From DASYPQ01 sp041488095 (lineage in GTDB: Bacteria > Planctomycetota > UBA1135 > GCA-002686595): 64,000 nt of DNA. The notes under the pieces were generated by a model. It was not told where the DNA came from and searched no databases. It worked only from the letters and a program-made list of their open reading frames with translations. The DNA lies in contig JBGPOP010000025.1 in the NCBI GenBank assembly GCA_041488095.1, forward strand, positions 1 to 64,000, written 5' to 3'. Below, piece by piece: positions 1 through 8,411 of this stretch (its first letter is position 1; each line of letters opens with the position of its first letter). Position numbers and translations under genes: made by a program.

Positions 1-1059
1 GCAATCGTGGTAGATACCTCCAATGGCAATCGCGAGCCTTTTCGTCGGGTCCGGGTTCCGGCTGATTTCAACATCCCACATCTCGAACGCATTCGGACTA
101 TTGCTGTCGCAGATCCCGAACTCACAGTCCAACGGGTTGGGGGGAGATATCGACGCGTTCGGGAACCCGAGGCAGCCATCAATCGGCTGGAGGTGGGTTG
201 GATCACAGTCGTAGCAGGTGGAGCACGGCTGAGGATTGCAGGTCGCTTGCGCGCACAAGCACCGAATGTCGAGGACAACCTGCCAGTCGATTCCGCCAGT
301 GCTGCTGAAGACCAGCCCCGGCTCGGATGACGCCATGCCGAAGGGTACCAGCTCCGGCTCCGCGGGAAACACAGGAGTGGTCAAGCGCTCGACAACGTCG
401 ATCGAGTAGATTTCGACCTTCGTGAGCAGTGTGGGATCGACATCCCCCGGGTTGGGACCGAAGATGGTGTGGCCGTCCTGCATCTTCAGGGTGCACCTGA
501 CCCAATCCGTCCCGCCGTTGGCCGTTTTCCAGATCCCGTGTAATCCGGCGAGCCAGCCCCGATTCACATCTAGGAAGAAGACGTCCCAGAGCTGCTCGTA
601 GGGAGGAGCGTATTGCGGAAGCGTCGTCAAGACGGCCGGCACCTGTGGAGTGCTGGGTGCGAAGTTGATCTGGGCCCAGTTTGTTCCGCCGTCCGTCGTC
701 TTGATGATCCAACCTTTGTCACCCACCGCCCAACCGGTCGGACCATCCAACGGCGTGCTGTCGGGGACGAAGTGGATCCGCCGCAGTGTGTCCTTCACGA
801 CGAACGGCACGGACTGGGAGGTCCAGGGCTGGCCCGCAGCGGTCCGGTGACGGATGCGGCCACCGTCCTGGACGCTCCAGGCCTCCTGGCCGTCGAATGT
901 GAACGAGTCATGCACGAGGCCGGCCGAGCGATAGTCGAAGGGCGTCGTCTGAGCGTGAGCTCGACTCGATCCAGCCCAAGTCAGCACGAGGAGCATTGAT
1001 AGAAGCGCGCGCGGCGCTGAGAGAAAGAGGGAGCAACGGAAAACGGAGACCTTGGTCAT
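1..1059 (-). CDS. Secreted Ycf48/BNR-repeat-like protein, 3' part outside the window
   Basis: An open frame on the minus strand runs from ATG at 1059 to the left edge with no stop, so 353 codons of a longer gene are visible. The N-terminus is a signal peptide: a basic start, a hydrophobic stretch around LLSMLLVLTWAG and a likely cleavage after AHA. The body carries repeats of the kind GWAVGDKGWIIKTTDGGTNW (about residues 109-128) and a second GIWKTANGGTDW copy, the hallmark of Ycf48/BNR beta-propeller blades. A cysteine-rich stretch (CLCAQATCNPQPCSTCYDC) lies near the window edge. A GAGG Shine-Dalgarno precedes the start. Ycf48-like propellers are usually secreted binding proteins; no enzymatic role can be assigned. 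Codons are slightly less GC-rich than in the neighbours. Confidence 0.8.
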   Translation of the reverse strand, partial: MTKVSVFRCSLFLSAPRALLSMLLVLTWAGSSRAHAQTTPFDYRSAGLVHDSFTFDGQEAWSVQDGGRIRHRTAAGQPWTSQSVPFVVKDTLRRIHFVPDSTPLDGPTGWAVGDKGWIIKTTDGGTNWAQINFAPSTPQVPAVLTTLPQYAPPYEQLWDVFFLDVNRGWLAGLHGIWKTANGGTDWVRCTLKMQDGHTIFGPNPGDVDPTLLTKVEIYSIDVVERLTTPVFPAEPELVPFGMASSEPGLVFSSTGGIDWQVVLDIRCLCAQATCNPQPCSTCYDCDPTHLQPIDGCLGFPNASISPPNPLDCEFGICDSNSPNAFEMWDVEISRNPDPTKRLAIAIGGIYHDC

Positions 1060-1263
1060 GGCATACCTCGCGGGAAAAGCGGGTCGCTCAGACCGTCAAG
1101 TCGCGGGGCCTCCGAATGAGCCGATGCCGAGGTGGCGGAGGGAGACGGCGGGGGGAGAAGGAGCGGCAACCCGGAATGTCCGGGCTGTGTCGCCTCGATC
1201 CTAGACCTTTCCAGCCCGACCAAGCCGAAAGTCTGGGATTCCTCGGAGGCAGTCAGTGCATGT

Positions 1264-1286
1264 GCCCTCCTGGTGGCTGGGAGGGC
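1264..1286. terminator. Small hairpin next to the long inverted repeat
   Basis: A 7-bp perfect stem (GCCCTCC / GGAGGGC) with a 9-base loop lies 17 bases left of the 29-bp inverted repeat. It is downstream of the DUF1326 gene on the minus strand, so the two hairpins could act together as a tandem terminator. There is no T-tract, so this is tentative. Confidence 0.35.
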
Positions 1287-1302
1287 GATCGGGCGTCCAG
1301 GA

Positions 1303-1364
1303 ATTTGAACTCATCGCTCGGGCCGCCGGCGCGGACGCCGGCGGCCCGAGCGATGAGTTCAAAT
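1303..1364. repeat. Perfect 29-bp inverted repeat, 4-base loop
   Basis: Bases 1303-1331 are the exact reverse complement of 1336-1364, with the loop CGGA between them. The structure sits 13 bases beyond the stop of the minus-strand DUF1326 gene, inside a 318-bp gene-free stretch (1060-1377). Position suggests a transcription terminator for that gene, but the stem is about three times longer than usual and no T-run follows. It could instead be a small palindromic mobile element. Apart from this and the 7-bp hairpin at 1264-1286, nothing else is recognisable in 1060-1377 except the region expected to hold the promoter of the leftmost gene. Confidence 0.85.
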
Positions 1365-1377
1365 AGGAAGCTGGCTC

Positions 1378-2493
1378 TCAGTACCCCTTCTTCTTCGCTC
1401 CGGCCACGTCGTCCGCGTTCAAGTCCACCGTGATCATGAACCCGTTGGTGCCCTTGAACTCGTACTGCTTCTCTCCCGAGCGATAGGCCTCGACCTCGTT
1501 CGCCATGAGCACGAACCCTTCGTTCCGTTGCGCGCCCCAGTACTTGAGGTTCTTGATGACGATCGGGTCGTCGCTCATCCCCGGGTTCTTCTTGAGCTGC
1601 ACCTCGCCCATCTTCCCTCCGTCGAGCTTCGCCTCCGCGTGATCCCGCGTCGCGTGCCAGTCGATCGACGCGTCCTTGCCCACCGTGAGGGAGTCCCACT
1701 TCACCGGATAGAGGTGCCCTACGATCGCGCTGATCGCGTCGCGCTGCGACGGGGTCACGGCCGGGTCGAAGTGCATGACCGCCCAGCCCATCTTCCCTTC
1801 CGAGAAATCCGAGCCGAGGTCTCCCGCGACCCAGAACTTGGCGCCGTCGAGCTTGACCCCGGCGGACGCTCCGTGGTTGACGTGGAAGGCGTTGTTGAAC
1901 CGGCAGAAGCGCTTCTTCAGCTCGGGGTCGTCGGGCTTGCTGCAGCAGCCGGGGCCGGCGGGCTTCGAGTTGAAGTAGCACTGGCAGAACATCGGGCACG
2001 AGCAGGCCTCGATGATCGTCGCGTTGAAGTCCCAGGCGGGCGCGCTCCTCGGCGCGTAGGCGTTCATTACCATGGCGGCCGAACCGGAGCCCGAGAACGT
2101 GGCGCGGTGGGCCCGGCCGTCCTTCCCGGTGTGCACGAACGAGCCCTCGACCCTCTCGCCGCTGACGGTCCCCATCCACACGGTGTCGCCGTCCTGGTCG
2201 CTGTGCTGCGAGGACTCGAAGGTCCAGGCCTTGCCGTTCTCCTTGGCCGTGTACGGGGTGGCGCGGTAGCCGACCGGCTCGCACTCCGTGCTCCGGAACC
2301 GGCCCGATTCGAAGATCAGCGTGTCCTTGAAGTCCTTCTCGCCGGCCTTCCGGGCCGCCTCGTCGGCCTGGACCTGGATCGTGAAGGTGCTGCCGTCGAG
2401 GGCCAGCACCCGGGGAGCGTTGGGGTCGGCCCGCTGCGAGTTGCAGGCGGCGGCCACCGCGGCGAGCGTGATCAGCATGAGGGTCTTGTTCAT
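1378..2493 (-). CDS. DUF1326-domain lipoprotein
   Basis: A 371-residue secreted protein. The N-terminus is a lipoprotein signal (MNKTLMLITLAAVAAAC), with the cysteine at residue 17 as the likely lipidation site. Residues about 30-145 form a beta-rich domain of unknown type (DTLIFESGRFRSTECEPVGY). The C-terminal part, from about residue 155, is a DUF1326 domain opening with the metal-ligand-like pattern EACSCPMFCQCYF and a later CC pair. DUF1326 proteins have no established function; the cysteine array suggests metal or redox chemistry. The gene is divergent from the furanose transporter operon and appears monocistronic. A second, shorter DUF1326-like gene lies at 53423-54115. The family call is from recognition of the CxCxxxCxC motif. 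Confidence 0.8.
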   Translation of the reverse strand: MNKTLMLITLAAVAAACNSQRADPNAPRVLALDGSTFTIQVQADEAARKAGEKDFKDTLIFESGRFRSTECEPVGYRATPYTAKENGKAWTFESSQHSDQDGDTVWMGTVSGERVEGSFVHTGKDGRAHRATFSGSGSAAMVMNAYAPRSAPAWDFNATIIEACSCPMFCQCYFNSKPAGPGCCSKPDDPELKKRFCRFNNAFHVNHGASAGVKLDGAKFWVAGDLGSDFSEGKMGWAVMHFDPAVTPSQRDAISAIVGHLYPVKWDSLTVGKDASIDWHATRDHAEAKLDGGKMGEVQLKKNPGMSDDPIVIKNLKYWGAQRNEGFVLMANEVEAYRSGEKQYEFKGTNGFMITVDLNADDVAGAKKKGY

Positions 2494-2641
2494 GGCGTCT
2501 TTCTCTCCAGCGGGCTCCGGTTGGGGAGCGCGCGCTCGAGGTGGTGGGTGTGGACGGTCGTGTGCACAGTACGCGCGGGGAGCCGATCGCGCCCCCGCAT
2601 GTCCGTGCGGGAGTCTGGCGGACAGGCGCGGCCTGCCTCGC

Positions 2642-2647
2642 TAGGAT
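2642..2647 (+). promoter_or_regulatory. Candidate -10 box of the furanose operon
   Basis: TAGGAT lies 23 bases before the ytfQ-like start. The hexamer CGGACA is exactly 17 bases upstream and could be the -35 element. The same TAGNNT type of box recurs upstream of several other transcription-unit starts in the window, which is the main support. Confidence 0.4.
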
Positions 2648-2670
2648 GCTCTCTCCACCCGCCCGTGCCG

Positions 2671-3621
2671 ATGAAAAAGCGAGCCTTCGCCCTGTTGTTC
2701 CTCGCCGAGCTCCTGCTCTCCGCCTGCGGCCGGCAGGAGGCCGCGCACCCGCGCGGGATCACGGTCGGGTTCTCGCAGATCGGCGCCGAGAGCTCCTGGC
2801 GCGTCGCCGAGACCGAATCGATCCGCTCCGAGGCCGGCAAGCGCGGCGTGAAGCTCCAGCTCGCCGACGCGCAGGGACGCCTCGAGAGCCAGATCGCGGC
2901 GCTCCACTCCTTCCTGGCGCAGGGTGTCGACGCCGTGATCCTCGCGCCGCAGAAGAAGGACGGCTTCGAGCCGGCTCTCAAGGAGCTCGCGGAGGCCGGC
3001 ATCCCGGTCGTCCTCGTCGACCGCGGGCTCGACTGCGACCCCTCGCTCTACGCGACGTTGATCGCCTCGGATTTCACCTCCGAAGGGCGGATGGCGGCGG
3101 AGTGGCTGATCGCGCACACGCAGGGCGAGGTGAGGATCGCCGAGATCGAGGGCACGGCCGGCTCGGATCCGGCGATCGAGCGCAAGCGCGGGTTCGACGG
3201 GCGGATCGCGGGCGAGCCGCGGATGAAGATCGTCAAGAGCCTGAACGGCCAGTTCGAGCTGCCGAAGGGCAAGGAGGTCATGGAGGCGATCCTGAAGGCC
3301 GAGGCGGGGAAGATCGACGCGGTGTATGCGCACAACGACGACATGGCGCTCGGAGCGATCCAGGCGATCGAGGCGGGCGGGCTCGCGCCGGGCGTGCACG
3401 TCATCGTGATCTCGGTCGATGCGACCAAGGGCGCGTTCGACGCCATCCTGGCGGGCCGGCTCTCTTGCGCGGTCGAGTGCAGCCCGCTCCTCGGTCCGCA
3501 GGCTTTCGACGCGGTCGAGATGGCGCTGCGCCACGAGAGGCTCGAGAAGCGCACGGTCGTGCCGGACCGCGTGTTCGACGCGGGGAACGCGGCCGCCGAG
3601 CGGCCGAACCGGAGGTACTGA
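2671..3621 (+). CDS. ytfQ: Periplasmic furanose-binding protein of an ABC transporter (YtfQ-like)
   Basis: A 316-residue ribose-type (periplasmic binding protein family I) solute-binding protein. The lipoprotein signal MKKRAFALLFLAELLLSAC places the acceptor cysteine at residue 19. From residue 30 the protein follows E. coli YtfQ closely (ITVGFSQIGAESSWRVAETE, FLAQGVDAVILAP, YAHNDDMALGAIQAIEAGG). YtfQ binds galactofuranose and related furanoses. Here the next gene encodes a GH127 arabinofuranosidase, so L-arabinofuranose is a credible ligand; that is inference. The start at 2671 is chosen because the open frame extends far upstream but only this ATG gives a signal peptide. The gene heads a run of six tightly coupled genes, one base from the GH127 start. 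Using a lipoprotein instead of a soluble binding protein is unusual for a Gram-negative but is seen in other phyla. Confidence 0.92.
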   Translation: MKKRAFALLFLAELLLSACGRQEAAHPRGITVGFSQIGAESSWRVAETESIRSEAGKRGVKLQLADAQGRLESQIAALHSFLAQGVDAVILAPQKKDGFEPALKELAEAGIPVVLVDRGLDCDPSLYATLIASDFTSEGRMAAEWLIAHTQGEVRIAEIEGTAGSDPAIERKRGFDGRIAGEPRMKIVKSLNGQFELPKGKEVMEAILKAEAGKIDAVYAHNDDMALGAIQAIEAGGLAPGVHVIVISVDATKGAFDAILAGRLSCAVECSPLLGPQAFDAVEMALRHERLEKRTVVPDRVFDAGNAAAERPNRRY

Positions 3622-3622
3622 G

Positions 3623-5932
3623 GTGCCCGGCGCGGGGGTGCTGCTGGTCCTGCTCGTCGCGCAGGAGACGCCGCCGGCGCTCCAGCCGGTCCCCTTCGAT
3701 CGCGTGCGGCTCTCCGACTCCTTCTTCGCTCCGCGGATCGAGACGAACCGCAAGGTGACGATCGAGGCGTGCCTCGATCAGTGCGAGAAGACCGGGCGGA
3801 TCAGGAACTTCGCGGTCGCGGGCGGGCTCGTCGAGGGCCAGCACGAGGGCCTGCTCTACAACGACTCGGACCTGTACAAGGTGCTCGAGGGGATCGCCTA
3901 CAGCCTGAAGGCACAGCCGGACGCGAAGCTCCAGGCCCGCGCGGACGCGATCATCGACCAGATCGCGGCGGCGCAGCGCAAGGACGGGTACCTCGACACG
4001 TACATCCAGCTCGTCGAGCCGGGCAAGCGCTGGAAGAACGAGCGCGACGACCACGAGCTGTACTGCGCCGGTCACCTGATCGAGGCTGCGGTCGCGTACG
4101 AGCAGGCGACCGGCGAGAGGAAGCTCCTCGACGTCGCGATCCGGTTCGCCGACTGCATCGACAAGGAGTACGGGTGGGGGAAGCACCAGGAGGCGACCGG
4201 GCACGAGGAGCTCGAGCTGGCGCTGATGAAGCTCCACCGGCGCACGGGCGAGGGGAGATACCTGAAGCTCGCGCAGTTCTTCCTCGACGTGCGCGGGAAG
4301 AAGGACCGCGGGACGGCGCTGTTCGGCGAGTACGCGCAGGACCACCTGCCCGTCCGGGAGCAGAGCGAGGTCGTGGGCCACGCGGTGCGCGCGATGTACC
4401 TCTACAGCGGGATGGCCGACGTCGCCGCCGCGACGGGGGACAGGACGCTGCTCGCGCCGCTCGAGAAGATCTGGAAGGACCTCGTCGAGCGCAAGATGTA
4501 CGTGACCGGCGGGATCGGCAGCTCGGGCGCGAACGAGGGGTTCACGAAGCCCTACGACCTGCCGAACGACACGGCCTACTGCGAGACCTGCGCGGCGATC
4601 GGGATGGCGCTCTGGAACCACCGCATGTTCCTGCTGACCCGCGACATGCGCTACGCGGACATCCTCGAACGCGAGGTCTACAACAACGTACCGGCGGGCG
4701 TGTCGCTCTCGGGCGATCGCTTCTTCTACGACAATCCTCTTGCGAGCCGTGGCGACAACGAGCGCGTGCCGTGGTTCGACTGCTCGTGCTGCCCGACGAA
4801 CATCGTGCGCTTCCTGCCGGCGATGGGGGAAAGGATCTACGCCGTCTCGAAGAGCGATCTATACGTCATCCTGTATGCGGCAAGCACGGCGGAGGTCGAG
4901 GTCGCCGGGACGAAGGTGAGGATCGCGCAGGAGACCGACTACCCACACTCGGGACAGATCCGGATCACGGTCGACCCGGAGAAGCCCGCGCGTTTCGCGC
5001 TGCATCTCCGCATCCCGGGCTGGTGCGTGAACTGGGGGGCCGGCGTGCCGAGGGAACCGCCTCAGGCGCCCCACCCCGCGGAGAGCCGCGACTACGTGAC
5101 CGATCGGACGTGGACGAGCGGCGACTTCGTGGTGCTGAACCTCGACATGCCGCCGCGTCGCATTCACGCCGACTGGGCGGTCGAGGCCGACCGGGGTTGC
5201 GTCGCCCTCGCGCGTGGCCCGATCGTGTACGTCCTCGAGGCAGCCGATAACGGAGGGCACGCGCAAAATCTCGTCCTGCCTTCCAAGAGCGAGCTGGAAC
5301 CGGGGTTCGAACCTTCGCTGATATCCACTGCGACGGCGATCCGCGCTCAGGGCGAGGCTCTCCTGGCGGGCTATCCACGCAGGACGGTCACCGAGCCGCG
5401 CGAACTCATCGCGATCCCGTACTGTCTGTGGGCGAATCGCGGGAAGAGCGAGATGATCGTGTGGATCCCCGAGACGGCCAAGGTCGCAGAGTTCGCCGGC
5501 GTGGGATCGACCGCCGAGCAGAACGGCGTGCACCTCTTGGCCTCGCACTGCTGGCCCGGTGACACGCTGCGCGCATTGAACGACGGGAAGCTCCCGAAGT
5601 CATCCGCGGACGAGTCCATCCCTCGCATGACGTTCTGGTCCCACCGCGGGACCGAGGAATGGGTCGAGATGGTCTTCGAGAAGCCGCGCCTCCTGTCTTC
5701 TTGCCGCGTCATCTGGTTCGACGACACCGGGCGCGGGAGCTGCCGCGTGCCCGAGTCCGCTCAGCTCCTCGTCCTCACAGAGGGGAAATGGAGCAAGCCC
5801 ATTGCCATCGGAGTCGCGAAGGACGTCGACAATCGCGCGGTCTTCGCCCCGATCGAAGCCGAGGCCGTGCTGCTTCAAGTGCATCTCGCCAAGGACTTCT
5901 CGGCCGGCATCCTCGAGTGGCAGGTCGAGTGA
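3623..5932 (+). CDS. GH127-family beta-L-arabinofuranosidase, secreted
   Basis: A 769-residue glycoside hydrolase of the GH127 (HypBA1) type. These enzymes release beta-L-arabinofuranose using a zinc-bound cysteine nucleophile. The zinc and catalytic set is visible: Glu321 and Cys323 in YCETCAAIG, and Cys389-Cys390 in the CSCCPTN motif, matching the ExC and CC ligands of HypBA1. An (alpha/alpha)6 barrel covers about residues 20-440, followed by beta-domains. The C-terminal ~100 residues (FWSHRGTEEWVEMVFEKP) look like a discoidin-type carbohydrate-binding domain. The GTG start one base after the ytfQ stop gives a short signal sequence (PGAGVLLVLLVAQ). Its place between the binding protein and the ATPase of a furanose transporter indicates that it generates the transported sugar. 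Confidence 0.9.
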   Translation: MPGAGVLLVLLVAQETPPALQPVPFDRVRLSDSFFAPRIETNRKVTIEACLDQCEKTGRIRNFAVAGGLVEGQHEGLLYNDSDLYKVLEGIAYSLKAQPDAKLQARADAIIDQIAAAQRKDGYLDTYIQLVEPGKRWKNERDDHELYCAGHLIEAAVAYEQATGERKLLDVAIRFADCIDKEYGWGKHQEATGHEELELALMKLHRRTGEGRYLKLAQFFLDVRGKKDRGTALFGEYAQDHLPVREQSEVVGHAVRAMYLYSGMADVAAATGDRTLLAPLEKIWKDLVERKMYVTGGIGSSGANEGFTKPYDLPNDTAYCETCAAIGMALWNHRMFLLTRDMRYADILEREVYNNVPAGVSLSGDRFFYDNPLASRGDNERVPWFDCSCCPTNIVRFLPAMGERIYAVSKSDLYVILYAASTAEVEVAGTKVRIAQETDYPHSGQIRITVDPEKPARFALHLRIPGWCVNWGAGVPREPPQAPHPAESRDYVTDRTWTSGDFVVLNLDMPPRRIHADWAVEADRGCVALARGPIVYVLEAADNGGHAQNLVLPSKSELEPGFEPSLISTATAIRAQGEALLAGYPRRTVTEPRELIAIPYCLWANRGKSEMIVWIPETAKVAEFAGVGSTAEQNGVHLLASHCWPGDTLRALNDGKLPKSSADESIPRMTFWSHRGTEEWVEMVFEKPRLLSSCRVIWFDDTGRGSCRVPESAQLLVLTEGKWSKPIAIGVAKDVDNRAVFAPIEAEAVLLQVHLAKDFSAGILEWQVE

Positions 5933-7431
5933 GCTCCGGACCGACGCTCGCGCTCGCGGGGATCACGAAGCGCTTCCCCGGCGTCGTCGCGCTCGACGGG
6001 ATCGACCTCGACTTGTTCCCAGGCGAGGTCCACGCCCTCGTCGGCGAGAACGGCGCCGGCAAGAGCACGCTGATCAAGATCCTGACCGGCGTCCACGCGC
6101 CGGACGGCGGGGAGATCCGGCTCGATGGCCGCCCGGTCCGCTTCGCCGATCCGCGCGAAGCCCAGCGCGCCGGGATCGCCGCGATCCACCAGGAGCCGAC
6201 CCGCATCCCCGAGATGTCGGTCGCCGACAACCTGTTCCTCGCTCGCGAGCCGGGCGGCACCTTCGGCGTCGATCGGTCGGCGATGCGCGCCCGGTCGCGC
6301 GCGGCGCTCGCGCGGGTTGGGCTCGACCTCGACGTCGACCGCGCGCTGGGGTCGTTTCCGCCCGCCGTCCAGCAGATGGTCGCGATCGCGCGCGCTCTCG
6401 ACCTCGACGCGCGCGCTCTCGTGCTCGACGAGCCGACGGCGAGCCTCGACCGGCGCGAGGCAGAATCCCTGCTCGCGGCCGTCTCGGACCTGCGCGCGCG
6501 CGGCCTCGCGATCGTCTTCATCGGACACCGGCTCGAGGAGATCTTCGCGATCGCCGACCGGATCACCGTCCTGCGCAACGGGCGCAAGGTCGGCACCTTC
6601 CAGCGCGAGCGGACGACGCGGCTCGCGGTCGTCGAGGCGATGCTCGGCCGCGGGCTGCGCGAGGGACGTGTGCGATCCGGGGTGGCCTCGGGTCCCGCGA
6701 CGAGGGTCCTCGAGGCGCGATCGGTGCAGGGACCGGGCCTCGATGCCCCGTTCGACCTCGATCTCGCCGCCGGAGAGGTCCTCGGGCTCGCCGGACTGCT
6801 CGGCTCGGGCCGCAGCGAGCTCTTGCGCCTGGTCTCCGGCGCCGAGCGCCGCCGTGCGGGGAGCGTCCGCGTCGGTGGCTGCAACCTTCCGCCCGGCGAC
6901 GTGCGCGCGTCGGTCGACGCGGGCCTCGTCCTGACCCCGGAGGAGCGCAAGAGCGAAGGGATCTTCCCCAATCTCTCCGTCCGCGAGAACATCGCGGTCG
7001 CCCGCGACCGCGCATTCGCGCCGGCGTCGAAGGTGCGCCAGCGCGCGCTGGCGGGTGAGATGGCGCAGCGCCTCTCGATCGCCTGCGCCGACCTCGAGCA
7101 GGACGCCGGCGCGCTTTCGGGCGGCAATCAGCAGAAGGTCCTGCTCGCGCGCTGGCTCGCGACGCGGCCCAAGGTCCTCCTGCTCGACGAGCCGACGCGC
7201 GGCATCGACGTCGGGGCCAAGGTCGAGGTCCAGGACCTCGTCCGCGACCTCGCGGCACAGGGGATGGCCGCCGTGTTCGTGTCCTCGGCGCTCGAGGAGA
7301 TCCTGGCGGTCTGCGACCGCGCCGCGGCCCTCCATGCACGCAAGGTGGTCGCCGAGCTCTCCGGCGCAGCCCTCGACCTGGATGCGCTCGTGCGCGCGAT
7401 CGCGGAAGGAGAGGCGGGAGCAGGCCCTTGA
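5929..7431 (+). CDS. ytfR: Sugar ABC transporter ATP-binding protein (YtfR-like, double cassette)
   Basis: A 500-residue tandem ATPase that powers furanose import at the inner face of the membrane. The first cassette has an intact Walker A (GENGAGKSTL), a variant signature ending in QQMVAIARAL and Walker B (ALVLDEPTAS). The second has the degenerate Walker A typical of RbsA/MglA/YtfR (GLLGSGRSELL), a full LSGGNQQKVLLARWL signature and LLLDEPTRGIDVG. The length equals that of E. coli YtfR. The GTG start overlaps the GH127 stop as GTGA, implying translational coupling. Confidence 0.92.
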   Translation: MSSGPTLALAGITKRFPGVVALDGIDLDLFPGEVHALVGENGAGKSTLIKILTGVHAPDGGEIRLDGRPVRFADPREAQRAGIAAIHQEPTRIPEMSVADNLFLAREPGGTFGVDRSAMRARSRAALARVGLDLDVDRALGSFPPAVQQMVAIARALDLDARALVLDEPTASLDRREAESLLAAVSDLRARGLAIVFIGHRLEEIFAIADRITVLRNGRKVGTFQRERTTRLAVVEAMLGRGLREGRVRSGVASGPATRVLEARSVQGPGLDAPFDLDLAAGEVLGLAGLLGSGRSELLRLVSGAERRRAGSVRVGGCNLPPGDVRASVDAGLVLTPEERKSEGIFPNLSVRENIAVARDRAFAPASKVRQRALAGEMAQRLSIACADLEQDAGALSGGNQQKVLLARWLATRPKVLLLDEPTRGIDVGAKVEVQDLVRDLAAQGMAAVFVSSALEEILAVCDRAAALHARKVVAELSGAALDLDALVRAIAEGEAGAGP

Positions 7432-8411
7432 GCCCGCTCGGGAGGCTCCTGCGCTCGCGCGCCCTGCCCGCCGCGGCCGCGCTCGGACTCCTGCTCCTCG
7501 CCGACGCGCTCTTCGTCCCGCGTTTCCTCGAGCTCCAGGCTCGCGACGGCCGGCTCCACGGCGCGCTCGTCGACATCCTCCAGCGCGGAGCGCCGCTCCT
7601 CCTGCTCGCGCTCGGCATGACGCCCGTGATCGGCCTGGGAGGCGTCGATCTCTCGGTCGGCGCGGCGATGGCGTTCGCCTCGTCGCTCGCGGCCGTGCTC
7701 CTGACGCAGACCGCGCTGCCGGAAGGCGCCGTCGCCGCCCTCGCGCTCGCCTCCGGTCTCGCGGTCGGACTCTCCAGCGGAGGGCTGGTCGCGTTCCTGC
7801 GGGTCCAGCCGATCGTCGCGACGCTCGTCCTGATGACCGCCGGTCGCGGGATCGCGCAGCTCCTGTCCGGAGGCGGGATCCTGGCGTTCGAGAGCCCGGG
7901 CCTCTCCTCGCTCGCCCGCGGATCGTTCGTCGGTCTCCCGATCGCCGGCCTCCTCGTGCTGTCGCTCTACGCGGCGACCGCGCTGCTCCTGCGCCGGACC
8001 ACGCTCGGCCTGCACGTCGAGGCGGTCGGCGACAACGAGCGCGCGGCGCGCCTGTGCGGCATCCGCGTCGGGCGGGTCCAGCTCTTCGCCTACGGCCTGT
8101 GCGGCGCGCTCGCCGCGCTGGCGGGCCTGCTCGTCGCGGCCGACGTCGGCGCAGCGGACGCGAGCCACGTCGGCTTGTACCTCGAGCTCGATGCGATCCT
8201 GGCCGTCGTCGTCGGCGGGACGCCGCTCTCGGGCGGGCGCACGAGCTTCGCCGGCTCGCTGTGCGGCGCGCTCGCGATCCAGGCGCTCTCCACGACCTTC
8301 CTCTTCTGCGGCCTCGCGTCCGAGACGGCGCTGTGCGTCAAGGCCGCCGCCGTGCTCCTCGCGGTCGCGCTCCGCTCGGCCGCCGTCCGCGCTGCGGAGG
8401 TGCGCGCGTGA
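7428..8411 (+). CDS. ytfT: Sugar ABC transporter permease (YtfT-like)
   Basis: A 327-residue integral membrane protein of the BPD_transp_2 / ribose-type permease family. It has many hydrophobic segments and the family signature GLGGVDLSVGAAMAF near residue 70. Another conserved stretch, LEAVGDNERAARLCGI-like, occurs as VEAVGDNERAARLCGIRVGR near residue 200. It starts with TTG overlapping the ytfR stop (TTGA). It should form a heterodimeric channel with the next gene product. Assignment to YtfT over YjfF is by order, since the two permeases are paralogous. Confidence 0.88.
   Translation: MSPLGRLLRSRALPAAAALGLLLLADALFVPRFLELQARDGRLHGALVDILQRGAPLLLLALGMTPVIGLGGVDLSVGAAMAFASSLAAVLLTQTALPEGAVAALALASGLAVGLSSGGLVAFLRVQPIVATLVLMTAGRGIAQLLSGGGILAFESPGLSSLARGSFVGLPIAGLLVLSLYAATALLLRRTTLGLHVEAVGDNERAARLCGIRVGRVQLFAYGLCGALAALAGLLVAADVGAADASHVGLYLELDAILAVVVGGTPLSGGRTSFAGSLCGALAIQALSTTFLFCGLASETALCVKAAAVLLAVALRSAAVRAAEVRA

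Noticed and set aside
2561..2568. TGTGCACA palindrome upstream of the furanose operon as a repressor operator
   Set aside because: Eight bases are too few to stand out and no second copy was found.
1528..2670. Upstream extension of the YtfQ-like frame as a 697-residue protein
   Set aside because: The first part is antisense to the DUF1326 gene and has no domain; ATG 2671 gives a lipoprotein signal.
5304..5320. GGGGTTCGAACC-like stretch as a possible tRNA T-arm
   Set aside because: It lies in frame inside the GH127 gene and has no matching acceptor or anticodon stems.
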